This document shows, piece by piece, positions 54,401-62,000 of a stretch of 64,000 nucleotides of DNA. The stretch lies in contig JAOUBJ010000001.1 of NCBI GenBank assembly GCA_029860345.1, positions 62,001 through 126,000 of the forward strand, written 5' to 3'. This DNA comes from Candidatus Zixiibacteriota bacterium (GTDB lineage Bacteria > Zixibacteria > MSB-5A5 > GN15 > FEB-12). A program made the position numbers and the translations under genes. Below the pieces are notes generated by a model. That model was not told where the DNA came from and did no database searches. It saw nothing but the letters and a program-made list of their open reading frames with translations. Position 1 is the first letter of the stretch; the number at the start of each line of letters is the position of its first letter.

Positions 54401-54895
54401 GACCGTGTCGACGGTCGCGGCTGCCCTCCACATTTGGGCCTGCGCCTGCTCAACATCCGGCGCCCGGGATGCCTCCTCGATATTGCTGAGGATTCGGTCG
54501 CCGTCCTTCTTGGGCAGATGGCTGATATCGAGCAAATCCGTTGCGATTTCTTCGAGGGCCTGATTGACGCTGTCCTTGTCCACGTCCGGAGATGCCGAGA
54601 TCGAATTCGCCAATGTCTTCAGATCTTCTCGGACCTCATTGAGGTCGGCTTTGGTAGCCGCGATTTCCGCATCTGCAGGTGTGTCGCGCAGTTCCTCCTG
54701 GACGAGTTCCGCCGACCGCCGCCTTAGCCCGGCTGCTGATTCCTTGCTTATTTTCGAGCCCTCTTTGCTGATAACGTCTTCAATGTCGGCCAGGTATTGG
54801 TCTTTCCAACTCTGTGTATCCCGACCGAGGAACAGTATTATCGCAAACACAACAACGATCCCGACAATGACAACAGCCACGGATTTTGAGCGCAT
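51425..54895 (-). CDS. Large membrane protein with helical domain, 8-residue repeats and Cys-rich exported end
   Basis: 1156 aa, ATG preceded by GGAGGGAG. N-terminal TM (about 6-24), then about 440 residues of charged helices, a very basic coiled segment (EKERKRQERKKKL), a two-TM hairpin (about 470-515), a Gly/Gln/Ser-rich linker and 11 copies of TDPSTGQ(Q/E/A) (residues 612-699). Next come a beta-rich domain with several Cys (about 705-995), a run of Pro and a final small domain. No family recognised. It is the first gene of the channel operon, and the flexible linker may let the C-terminal domain reach across the envelope. Confidence 0.8.
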   Translation of the reverse strand: MRSKSVAVVIVGIVVVFAIILFLGRDTQSWKDQYLADIEDVISKEGSKISKESAAGLRRRSAELVQEELRDTPADAEIAATKADLNEVREDLKTLANSISASPDVDKDSVNQALEEIATDLLDISHLPKKDGDRILSNIEEASRAPDVEQAQAQMWRAAATVDTVLANKELDSEIEVLRNSQKLLNGMTPSGFEQLLTQRGKITEQEAIEQLERLSKNQDPDVLKRNVQEAANQIQAPLGHLARQEVEAVTGDKQLAAKVYREFRERLANATVEDIDNLRKDIVDFTKNAKPTLDRETVEKVADKVLEHVPMDEETRDLLKDGKSFASETTDFLGQVSGGADKEALQKSGQGVLNTAKGLGDKLQNKANKAGQAAERAEKCVYQKGRMIDKQVQRREELGDYHYQLRADSAKCAGRLFHSENEDFCIKVASDIGDVRRELIDNKHEISRLEQERQECEKERKRQERKKKLMMALKLSLAALLFAFALALALSGNLALAAAFFIGAMAMLGGGNPQGGSDGSDGGNGDASATQQQQGQNEGGGQGESSSEGGTGGEYSPSGGGTTGGQGQSTDGGTSGGENQWTGRESEYPSGQGQSQKEGDQGETPSTGQQTDPSTGQQTDPSTGQQTDPSTGQQTDPSTGQQTDPSTGQATDPSTGQETDPSTGQQTDPSTGQQTDPSTGQETDPSTGQETDPSTGQQTEPAGWEHLGDGMGLEDLPTVTDPNTGETLEGLPLATNGRRYSFHLDRAHSCILVYDAYEEAFAYAFRDNATAERRDPSAGPIRSKAESTAVYRMQDAYLCGIAPSATRGGLVTFIDARSGVFVQMWIHSYPDYKDRLDDLPRSRQDVLNDQCVTMSNPQACCDSLLDSLVDIMTYDPITGHTADVDSVNDGAFSVPVNPGEDYELVSLADAMVVRNGLTGQDEYYCRIPDSIRLGFICGVSDRDGQTSLDVFTLEGYSATLELRPYQDLDLTSHTGVQVHHSLQCDAKNTGDMTECCRYIEDNWPPPADPPPPPPPPDTNGVEPAEPDSTEPTEKPEGEGSTTVEGSDGNSYQLKYFTDPNSKYRFVVVDDNGHQVYFGARDLPVYDLDNDVVLSDLKLKKVCLLRVDDVSYKYRNHLLAVDAQNRTVIYPLQKVGEPINDKLDIEILHSVTEECQ
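52799..53062 (-). repeat. 11 x 24-bp coding tandem repeat
   Basis: Eleven exact-length 24-bp units encode TDPSTGQQ or its Q-to-E/A variants, flanked by a partial copy (TPSTGQQ) at 53063-53083. Differences are nearly all in the last two codons and in C/T third positions, which points to recent expansion by slippage or recombination. Confidence 0.9.
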
Positions 54896-54911
54896 GATGG
54901 GATTCTCCCTC

Positions 54912-54925
54912 CGAACAAATGTTCA
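54912..54925. promoter_or_regulatory. Inverted repeat resembling a CGAAC-N4-GTTC operator
   Basis: CGAACAAATGTTCA lies in the predicted 5' untranslated region, just before the GGAGGGAG of the 1156-aa gene. It matches the Firmicutes-type LexA box CGAACRNRYGTTYC at 13 of 14 positions. The LexA site of this lineage is unknown, so this is an operator candidate only. Confidence 0.3.
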
Positions 54926-54975
54926 TGTCTAGAACGACACTTGGTTTGTTTCAGCCTGTACAGATAGTCGGTTTC

Positions 54976-55004
54976 ATGATAGTTGCTTGGCCCCATTATG
55001 GCAA
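54976..55004 (-). promoter_or_regulatory. Sigma-70-type promoter of the channel operon
   Basis: On the minus strand: TTGCCA (55004-54999; 5 of 6), a 17-base spacer, then TATCAT (54981-54976; 5 of 6). Transcription would start near 54969, about 73 bases before ATG 54895. Confidence 0.65.
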
Positions 55005-55128
55005 GCTGATTCTCGGTGGTGGGCTGTGCCGAAGTCATCGCCTTTGGCGCGTCACCAGGTTTTCACAAGCCGGTTTCCGCAAAGGTGTTGATTTCCTGCA
55101 TGATGATCGACGGCATGAAAGGAAACAA

Positions 55129-55207
<79 letters not shown>

Positions 55208-55241
55208 CGAACCCGTCAATCTATACCAATATCGGCATTTG

Positions 55242-56051
55242 TCAACCGTTTTCAAGCCGATCCTCCGGCGACACTCCCAGGCACTTACGAACCGTCCGCT
55301 CGATCGACGAAAGGTCTATACACGTGTTTTTGCAAGGTCCTTCCGGGCGCTGATTGGGAAAACCTATTACCGGCACAAAGGGATTGATCTCCTTGAAACC
55401 CGAAATCAAATCCCGTTCGCAGGCAATGGCCAGAACCAGTCGCGGTTTCACCGCCCGTATCTTCTGACGAGCGGCCGTGCCACCATCACACACAGCCATG
55501 TGAAAACCGAATTCATCACGCAGTCGTCGTAGCCTGATGTTATTGTCGCGCGTGAGACATCGTGGCGCCAAAATCAACAGCCGCTCAGGCGGGATCAGGG
55601 CAGGGAGGGCAGTCACAAACAAATTGTGGATTTTCAAAAAAGAGTTGGTCAAGCGGTCAGACGAAATGCCAAAGAGTTTTCCTGTCCCGATTACCAGCGA
55701 CAACAACCGATTGACCAGACGTGGGACTACGATCAATCTCGTTAAAGGGCGACGCGTTGCCGCCGACCACGCAAACAGAGCCACCCAGACAAACAGGACC
55801 AAGGCGAAACAGCCAAAGGCGATGGCAAAAGCGCGCGGCAGCAGCGTGCCGAACTGCGACAGGCGCGGGCTGATTAGCCACAGGAACAAACCCACCGCAG
55901 CGATAAGGCCGGCGATGGCCAGCACGGACAGGACCAGGAATAGTCGTGCGTTGGATTCAGTCGATGCCGGGGTGGCGCTGCCGTCCCAATCCTCCCATTC
56001 GTCGCCCAACTTGCGATCTTTGACATCCGACTTTTTGGTCTGTTCTTCCAT
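55242..56051 (-). CDS. DUF116-family membrane protein
   Basis: About 269 aa from ATG 56051; a TTG start at 56093 is possible, and neither has a good Shine-Dalgarno. Two TM segments (about 36-58 and 72-96) are followed by a cytoplasmic domain with the DUF116 features: LLILAPRCLTRDNNIRLRR, FHMAVCDGGTAARQ, AIACERDLISGF, PVIGFPNQRPEGPCKNTCID. The conserved Cys residues suggest a metal- or Fe-S-binding site. Function is unknown for the family. The stop is 40 bases from the tRNA gene. Confidence 0.8.
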   Translation of the reverse strand: MEEQTKKSDVKDRKLGDEWEDWDGSATPASTESNARLFLVLSVLAIAGLIAAVGLFLWLISPRLSQFGTLLPRAFAIAFGCFALVLFVWVALFAWSAATRRPLTRLIVVPRLVNRLLSLVIGTGKLFGISSDRLTNSFLKIHNLFVTALPALIPPERLLILAPRCLTRDNNIRLRRLRDEFGFHMAVCDGGTAARQKIRAVKPRLVLAIACERDLISGFKEINPFVPVIGFPNQRPEGPCKNTCIDLSSIERTVRKCLGVSPEDRLENG

Positions 56052-56178
56052 TTGAAAAAGATACGCAGCCCGGCCGGATTTATCAATCGACAAATTCCGA
56101 GCGATAGCAGACCTCCAGGAAACAACGAACCGAAAGCCAACTGATGGGAGTTAAGCCACTAAACGCCAGAATATGGAC

Positions 56179-56207
56179 TTGCAAAGTCCTTAATGTGTCC
56201 GTATATT
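56179..56207 (+). promoter_or_regulatory. Sigma-70-type promoter of the kinase-TPR-thioredoxin gene
   Basis: TTGCAA (56179-56184; 4 of 6), 17 bases, TATATT (56202-56207; 5 of 6). Predicted start near 56214, about 42 bases before ATG 56256. Confidence 0.5.
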
Positions 56208-56255
56208 TCCTGATACTGAGAACCAGGTGACGTATCAAAAACCGGGAACACGACT

Positions 56256-58553
56256 ATGTCTGATTCTGAACTTGATAACAACAATGACTCTGGGCGCAAG
56301 CCGGATGCGGATGACAAAACTCGTACGCACCACATAGACCCCGACTCCGACAATCTTTCCGACCAGCACCCCCGGCAGATTGGCCAGTATGTCATAAAAC
56401 GGGTGATTGCCTCAGGCGGCATGGGAACTGTTTTTGAGGCTCTGCAGGAGAATCCACGCAGACCGGTAGCAGTCAAGATTGTCAAGGGTTCGCTTGGGGA
56501 CGAAAGTGCAGTGGCCCGGCTCGAATATGAGGCTCAGGTGTTGGCACGGCTTAGGCATCCGGGTATCGCCCAAATCTATGAGGCCGGTTCTTTCGATGAT
56601 AAGGGGACTCAGACGCCGTTCTTCGCAATGGAGTACATTCCTAACGCTAAAGGGATCACAGATTTTGCGCGCGACTCCCAATTGAACGCGCGTGAGCGTT
56701 TGCACCTGTTTCTACAGGTTTGCGATGCCGTGCACCACGGTCATCAAAGAGGTGTCGTTCACCGCGACTTGAAACCGTCGAACATCCTCGTCGATTCCAG
56801 TGGTCAGGCGCGAGTAATAGATTTCGGTGTCGCGCGAGCCACCGATGCCGACATGAGGCAGGCTGCGGCGCAGACTCAGGTGGGTCAGGTCTTGGGTACT
56901 GTTCAGTACATGAGTCCGGAACAGTTTGATGCCGACCCGCATGACATCGATACACGCAGTGACGTGTATACGCTTGGCCTGATACTCTATGAACTACTTA
57001 CAGGAAAGCTGCCTTACACGACCAGTTCGGACCGGCTGTTTGACTTTGCTTCGGAGGTACGGTCCGGTTCTTTCAGTCGTTTGGGTCTCCACGACAAAGC
57101 AATGGACGGTGAGTTGGAAGCGATCGTTCACAAGGCGATGTCCCGACAGCGCGAAGAGCGCTATCAGTCTACCTTTGGATTAGCCCAGGACATTCGCAGA
57201 TACCTGTCCGGGGATGCAATCGTCGCACGGCGTACCGGTTGGTCTTATCAGGCTCGCGTTTTTGCGCGACGCAATAAGGTTGTCATGGGACTTCTCGGAA
57301 CTGCTTTTGTTATTCTGTTGGCCGGGGTGATAACGACAACTTCGCTGCTGGTACAAGTGGACGAGGAGCGTCAGAAGGCCGAACTCGCATCTCAAAAGGC
57401 TGCCAAAGGACAACAGTTCCTGTCCGATGTGCTGACCTCGGCCTTCCCTCCCGGATTCGGTGACCAAACCACCGTGTTGGATGTTTTGGATCGGGCCAGC
57501 CAGAAACTCACCGGGGCTTTCCCGGACGATCCTGAGGTCGAGGCGGATCTTCGTTGGTCTTTGGGCATGGCCTATGGAAACATCGGACATTGGGAACCGT
57601 GGAAACGAGAGTTGCTCGCGGCCCTAAGGCTGAGAGAGAGAGCGCTGGGTCCATCACACGACAAAACTCTGGCTATCCGGGGGGATTTGGCCCTCGCATA
57701 CAGCGTGCTCAACGACAGGCATGAAAAACTGAACAACGAGAGAGCCATGTTGGCGGCCTGTATCAATCGCTGGGGAGACACCGACATAGACGTGCTGGAC
57801 TGCAAGGGACGGGTTGCTGGTGCCCTCGAAGCGGTAGGCTCCATGAATGATGCCAGGCGATTATCAGAAGAAGCATGGACAGGCCTTAAACAGCATTTGG
57901 GTGTTGACTCATCCAGAACGGTGTACGAGCAATTACAATTCGCCTGGCTCTTGTTAGAGGACGGACGGGTTGCAGAAGCTGAAGGCTTGGCTCGAGATGC
58001 CTTAAACAGAGCCAAACGAGCGTATGGCGATAGTCACTACAACGTCAGGTACGCCAAGAGCTGTCTGTCTGCGGCTCACATTCTTGAGGGCAATATTGAC
58101 TCGGCTAAAGCTGTTTATGGATACCGCGAAGTGCCCGACACTTTCGGAATTGAGCGCGTCTTTCAGGGCACCTTTGATCTGGAGAGCGAACCGTTCCAAC
58201 TATTGATTTTCTTTGAAACCTGGTGTCCGTTTTCCGCCCAAGGCATGGACAGACTTGACAAAGTCAACAGGCAGTACGATCAATTCGGATTAAACGTAGT
58301 AGGACTAACCAAGGTCAGCAAGAATACCACCGAGGACGAGGTCGAACGGTATATCGAGGATAGAGAGATTAGCTTCGCCGCATTCAAAGAGAATGGGCGC
58401 GCCTGGAACTACTTTGATTGCACCGGCACGCCCTCGGTTAGACTGTTGTGCAACGGATATCTGATCTGGGAACAGGCCGGACCGACCACAGATAGAATCC
58501 CGACACCGATACTCGAAGCGATAGTGGCCGCGCAAAGTAGCGGCAGCCTTTAG
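56256..58553 (+). CDS. Ser/Thr kinase - TM - TPR - thioredoxin-like fusion
   Basis: 765 aa. Canonical PknB-type kinase (about 45-310): SGGMGTVFEAL, VAVKIVKG, HRDLKPSN (about 168), DFGVAR and SPEQF; all catalytic residues are present. TM at about 341-363. The exported part has a TPR region (about 400-620), as in many bacterial kinases of this group. Unusually, it ends in a thioredoxin-like domain (about 630-755): LLIFFETWCPFSAQGM, NVVGLTKVSK and TGTPSVRLLCNGYLIW with the cis-Pro. The active site is WCPFS, so only one of the two redox Cys remains. It may sense thiols or bind a partner rather than act as an oxidoreductase. Confidence 0.9.
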   Translation: MSDSELDNNNDSGRKPDADDKTRTHHIDPDSDNLSDQHPRQIGQYVIKRVIASGGMGTVFEALQENPRRPVAVKIVKGSLGDESAVARLEYEAQVLARLRHPGIAQIYEAGSFDDKGTQTPFFAMEYIPNAKGITDFARDSQLNARERLHLFLQVCDAVHHGHQRGVVHRDLKPSNILVDSSGQARVIDFGVARATDADMRQAAAQTQVGQVLGTVQYMSPEQFDADPHDIDTRSDVYTLGLILYELLTGKLPYTTSSDRLFDFASEVRSGSFSRLGLHDKAMDGELEAIVHKAMSRQREERYQSTFGLAQDIRRYLSGDAIVARRTGWSYQARVFARRNKVVMGLLGTAFVILLAGVITTTSLLVQVDEERQKAELASQKAAKGQQFLSDVLTSAFPPGFGDQTTVLDVLDRASQKLTGAFPDDPEVEADLRWSLGMAYGNIGHWEPWKRELLAALRLRERALGPSHDKTLAIRGDLALAYSVLNDRHEKLNNERAMLAACINRWGDTDIDVLDCKGRVAGALEAVGSMNDARRLSEEAWTGLKQHLGVDSSRTVYEQLQFAWLLLEDGRVAEAEGLARDALNRAKRAYGDSHYNVRYAKSCLSAAHILEGNIDSAKAVYGYREVPDTFGIERVFQGTFDLESEPFQLLIFFETWCPFSAQGMDRLDKVNRQYDQFGLNVVGLTKVSKNTTEDEVERYIEDREISFAAFKENGRAWNYFDCTGTPSVRLLCNGYLIWEQAGPTTDRIPTPILEAIVAAQSSGSL

Positions 58554-58884
58554 AACCAGCGCTTAACAATTCTTGCAGGGCGTCCGCCGCGGCGGATTAG
58601 CGGTTCCGCCATCTAGAGCCACAGCAAGCTATGGGGCACCCGGCGTGGCAGAACCAAAAGCGGTTCTGCCCTACTTCAGTCAAGACCCACCGCGACCAAG
58701 GACTGTTGCGCAAGAGAGCAAACCATATTACCATTGGCCCAACCCGTGTGCGGCGGACATCGACGTCGGCCGCGGTTGCTCATGCTTCGACTGCGCTCAG
58801 CATGACGAGCGTCGCCGCACGAGGATGTAGACCGACCACGAAACGGTCTGGTATTGAGGATTACACGGTCGAACTGGAGGATAG
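58554..58884. other. Intergenic stretch with palindromes
   Basis: No gene is seen. It holds the perfect 14-bp palindrome TCCGCCGCGGCGGA (58583-58596) and one REP-like hairpin (58780-58805, listed separately). GGAGGATAG at its end serves the acetyltransferase gene. Confidence 0.6.
58780..58805. repeat. REP-like hairpin, copy 1
   Basis: TCATGCT / AGCATGA 7-bp perfect stem around the 12-base loop TCGACTGCGCTC. The loop is the same, apart from one base, as in copy 2 at 60042-60067, while the stem differs. Confidence 0.65.
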
Positions 58885-59757
58885 ATGAATATTGAATATC
58901 ACAGCAACTACTTCGGCGAGCCTGATGCGATAGCATCGTTCCAGCGCTACGCGATAGCCGTTTTCGGACTTGACTTTACTCTTTGGAAAGAGCGGGGACT
59001 TTGGGATGACCAGTACACACCTTTCTCTGCATTCGTCAACGGTGAGTGTGTCGCCTCAATCTGCGTCTATCCTTCACAAATGAAAGTCGACGGCAGGGAC
59101 AAACTGGGCGCTCAGCTACTGACAGTCGGCACACTTCCGGAGTATCGGAAACTGGGTATCCAGAGAGAAATCTGGAATCGGGCGAAGGCGTGGATTCGCC
59201 CGCGATGCGATTTCGTTTTTCTGTTCACCGACGAGTCAGCAGCGGGCTTCTATGAGAGACTGGGCTTGAAAAGACAACCGGAGTTCTACGAAACAGTAGT
59301 AAGCCCATTGGGCAAGGATGAGACTTCTCATAGCTTCAGAAAGCTGAACCTGGACGTAGTGTCCGACTACTCAATTGTCGAACGGCTGGCGCACGAAAGA
59401 GAGATGGTCTCAGACAGGCTCGGATTTCACACGCCCAAGTTGCTGATGTTCATGTTTCTCTATGTTTACCAGAACCGAACGTATTACCTGGATGACATCG
59501 ATACCTTGGTCGTTGCCGAGGAGGTAGAAGATCGGCTGCGGATTCATGACATTGTGGCCACCAAAATGCCCGAGCTTTCAGCTATCGAAGGATTCCTGGC
59601 GCACTTCAACAAAAGGGAAATCGACTTCTTGTTCTGCGCCGACCGCCTCGGCCTGAGCAAGTCGACCAGGACCAGGGCTGAGGATGACGTGTTGTTTGTC
59701 AGCGACGATTTCCAATTGGACGGTGAGTTTGTCTTTCCCTACTCGATACGTGGATAA
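58885..59757 (+). CDS. GNAT-family N-acetyltransferase
   Basis: 290 aa, ATG with GGAGGATAG upstream. The N-terminal GNAT domain (about 1-140) shows the acetyl-CoA binding strand-loop-helix LLTVGTLPEYRKLGIQREIW, where RKLGIQ replaces the usual Q/RxxGxG/A, then FLFTDESAAGFYERLGLKRQ as motif B. The C-terminal half (about 150-290) resembles a second, degenerate acyltransferase lobe. The substrate is unknown. It stands alone between repeat-containing intergenic regions. Confidence 0.8.
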   Translation: MNIEYHSNYFGEPDAIASFQRYAIAVFGLDFTLWKERGLWDDQYTPFSAFVNGECVASICVYPSQMKVDGRDKLGAQLLTVGTLPEYRKLGIQREIWNRAKAWIRPRCDFVFLFTDESAAGFYERLGLKRQPEFYETVVSPLGKDETSHSFRKLNLDVVSDYSIVERLAHEREMVSDRLGFHTPKLLMFMFLYVYQNRTYYLDDIDTLVVAEEVEDRLRIHDIVATKMPELSAIEGFLAHFNKREIDFLFCADRLGLSKSTRTRAEDDVLFVSDDFQLDGEFVFPYSIRG

Positions 59758-59935
59758 CCTCACTATGTTCAGCAGGGTCCTGACTACACCGAGGGTGAAG
59801 GTGTGACCCTGCTGGGAGCTGGGGCGCAGGGTCTCATCCCGCCTTCCGCGGGAAAGGACCCCGCGCAACATTTCATTCGTGGATGAATGCTCGTGGGCGG
59901 CAATTCGTAAACCTCCGTCCGCGTCAAGGCGAGGA

Positions 59936-59954
59936 GTCCCGCGCCCCGCGGGAC
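59936..59954. repeat. GC-rich hairpin
   Basis: GTCCCGCG-CCC-CGCGGGAC, 8-bp perfect stem with a 3-base loop. A related hairpin, CCCCGCG-TGG-CGCGGGG, lies at 60112-60128. Neither has a T-run. Confidence 0.55.
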
Positions 59955-60041
59955 GACGCGGCAATCTCATTGCCAATGTTGTCAGATGACCTTCATTCTT
60001 CGCACAATTCGTGCGACGGCCGGTGAATGATGAAATCAGGG

Positions 60042-60067
60042 TCACCCTTCGACTCCGCTCAGGGTGA
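60042..60067. repeat. REP-like hairpin, copy 2
   Basis: TCACCCT / AGGGTGA 7-bp perfect stem around the loop TCGACTCCGCTC. Same size and loop as copy 1, with compensatory changes on both sides of the stem. Confidence 0.65.
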
Positions 60068-60111
60068 GGTTACAAACTAGATAGCGATTTATCGCCGCGA
60101 AGTGCGAGAAA

Positions 60112-60128
60112 CCCCGCGTGGCGCGGGG
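60112..60128. repeat. GC-rich hairpin
   Basis: CCCCGCG-TGG-CGCGGGG, 7-bp perfect stem, 3-base loop. Similar in plan to the hairpin at 59936-59954. Confidence 0.5.
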
Positions 60129-60263
60129 CGTCGGGCGGGGTCGCCACGACACCACTCCCGAATTGGCTGCCGCTGTGTCCACGTAGCGCACGAGGACATT
60201 CGACACGCACCGCCACTTCACAGGTTGGCCAATATGCGCCCTGAAAATGTCCTTAATAAAAAC

Positions 60264-60296
60264 GAAGGAGTTCCACCCTCACAATGGAACTCCTTC
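60264..60296 (-). terminator. Intrinsic terminator, minus strand
   Basis: 12-bp perfect stem (GAAGGAGTTCCA / TGGAACTCCTTC) with a 9-base loop. On the minus strand it is followed by GTTTTTATT, which gives the U-run; the plus strand has none. It lies about 330 bases beyond the dehydrogenase stop and is the best terminator seen in the window. Confidence 0.75.
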
Positions 60297-60623
60297 AGAC
60301 CCCACCTCTAAGATACCCTTCACCGCCATACTGTATCTAGAGTAACTAACTTCGAGTCTATATATAACAACTTGTGTGCCGATTCTGAGCCGCCGCCGAT
60401 AAAACGGACTAACTTGTTGAATACCAATTCATTAAAACACTCGATAGCGTTTAGCTTCGATTCACTGAATCCGGGTCGAACGCAGTTGTTGCGCCCATGT
60501 TTGACATCATGACCACAGGGCATGAACCTAATCGGCAGTTATTCAAGGGATTACGTTTACGAAGCCGACATTAATCGACCTACGACTCTAATCGCCGTAT
60601 CTGTGGGGGCGCAGAAAGTGCGC

Positions 60624-62000
60624 TCATTTCTTGCGCGGCAGATGAACCGATGAATTGTGGAGATTGTGGGCGGCTTCCATCAGCGCTTCGGAGATCACCG
60701 GGTGGCCGAAGATCAACTCACCAAGTTGGCGCACGGTCAGACCTTGCTTGACGGCAAGAGCCGCGGTGTGGATAATCTCCGTGGCATGGCTTCCGACTAT
60801 GTGGGTGCCGAGCAATCGATCTGTCTTTTTATCTGCGACCAGTTTAACTTCGCCGGAAATCTCATTTTCTGCGTGCGCTTTACCGAGCGTGCGCAAGGGA
60901 AACTTGCTGGTGACAACATTATGTTTCTCAGCCGCCTGCTCTTCGGTTAATCCCACCGAAGCAACTTCGGGGTGCGTAAAGATCACCGAGGGAACGCCTG
61001 AGTAGTCTCTCTTCACTTTGCCGCCGAGGGCATTGTCGACCGCCACGGCGCCGTCGTGAACGGCCGTGTAGGCCAGCATGATTTCCCCGCGGACATCACC
61101 GATTGCGAAAACACTCTTGTGGCTGGTGCGCATATCCGCGCCGGTCTTAATCGAGCCGTTCTTGTTCAGTTTGACCCCAAGATCGACCAGCCCGAGTTCC
61201 TCGGTGTTGAAAGAACGTCCCACTGCCATCAGAACCTGATTGGCTTCAATTGTCTGGCCGTTGGACAGCCTGGCGCTGACCCCCGATGGTCCCGGTTGCA
61301 TTGATTCTACTTTTGTATTTGTGTAGAGTTTTGTCTTGACCTTTTTGAGCTCACGTTCGATCAGCTTAGAAACATCAGCATCCTCAAGTGGCAAGGCCCG
61401 AGGCAGCATTTCCACCATTTGCACCTTTACATCCAACATCGATAACATAAAAGCCCACTCGCACCCGATCACACCGGCGCCGACTATCAGGATAGTTTCC
61501 GGAAGTGATTGAGCTTTCAACAGATGATCTGAAGTCAGGACTCGCACGCCGTCAATCGGGAAGGTCGGTATGTTCATGGCTCGCGAACCGGTAGCAACAA
61601 TGATGTTGGCCGTCTTGATTTTGGTCTCCTGGCCGTCTTCGTCGGTGATGATCAGATGCTTGCTGTCGGCAATCCGGCCGAAACCCTGATAATGAGTTAC
61701 GCCGTGTGATTTGAACAATTGCCCAATTCCTCCCACCAGCGAACCGACAATCTTCTCCTTGCGCGCAAGCATCGCCGTCCAATCGTAACCGGGCGCACCA
61801 CCCAGAGTGAGGCCGAAAGACTGAGCCTCTTTCAGTTTCTGATATTGAACGGCCGAGGCGATTAGCGCTTTTGAAGGGATACAGCCCTTATTCAGACAGA
61901 CACCGCCTAAACGGTCGACTTCAACCACGGCCACTTTGGCGCCTTTGATAGCCGCTCGGATGCCGGCTGTGTAGCCACCCGGGCCGCCGCCGATTATCAC
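60624..62000 (-). CDS. lpdA: Dihydrolipoyl dehydrogenase (E3)
   Basis: 458 aa as bounded by GTG 62000. FAD site GGGPGG, redox disulfide GGVCLNKGCIPSK, NAD site VGAGVIGCEWA, second FAD motif FAIGDVRG, and the C-terminal His-Glu dyad (GHPVISEALMEA). It reoxidises the lipoyl groups of 2-oxoacid dehydrogenase or glycine cleavage complexes in the cytosol. The start is a problem: family members begin before the first strand, and here the frame continues upstream as VTDIDTYDIVIIGGG with no ATG, GTG or TTG. GGAG lies 8 bases before an ATC codon. The true start is therefore uncertain. No E1/E2 genes are adjacent in the window. Confidence 0.92.
   Translation of the reverse strand: MIIGGGPGGYTAGIRAAIKGAKVAVVEVDRLGGVCLNKGCIPSKALIASAVQYQKLKEAQSFGLTLGGAPGYDWTAMLARKEKIVGSLVGGIGQLFKSHGVTHYQGFGRIADSKHLIITDEDGQETKIKTANIIVATGSRAMNIPTFPIDGVRVLTSDHLLKAQSLPETILIVGAGVIGCEWAFMLSMLDVKVQMVEMLPRALPLEDADVSKLIERELKKVKTKLYTNTKVESMQPGPSGVSARLSNGQTIEANQVLMAVGRSFNTEELGLVDLGVKLNKNGSIKTGADMRTSHKSVFAIGDVRGEIMLAYTAVHDGAVAVDNALGGKVKRDYSGVPSVIFTHPEVASVGLTEEQAAEKHNVVTSKFPLRTLGKAHAENEISGEVKLVADKKTDRLLGTHIVGSHATEIIHTAALAVKQGLTVRQLGELIFGHPVISEALMEAAHNLHNSSVHLPRKK

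Larger units (their letters stand above)
59758..60623. other. Long intergenic region with hairpins
   Basis: No convincing gene. It contains several GC-rich hairpins, REP-like copy 2 and a minus-strand terminator (all listed). CGCACAATTCGTGCG near 60001 is another small hairpin. A 67-codon minus frame at 60320-60523 was considered and rejected. Confidence 0.6.

Noticed and set aside
47405-54895. Zorya-type defence operon (MotA-like plus OmpA-like subunits)
   Set aside because: The ExbB-like protein lacks a long cytoplasmic tail, the ExbD-like proteins show no OmpA peptidoglycan-binding domain, and no helicase or nuclease partner is present.
60320-60523. 67-codon minus-strand frame ending just before the terminator at 60264-60296
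   Set aside because: There is no Shine-Dalgarno, no protein-like codon pattern and no recognisable motif; chance is sufficient.
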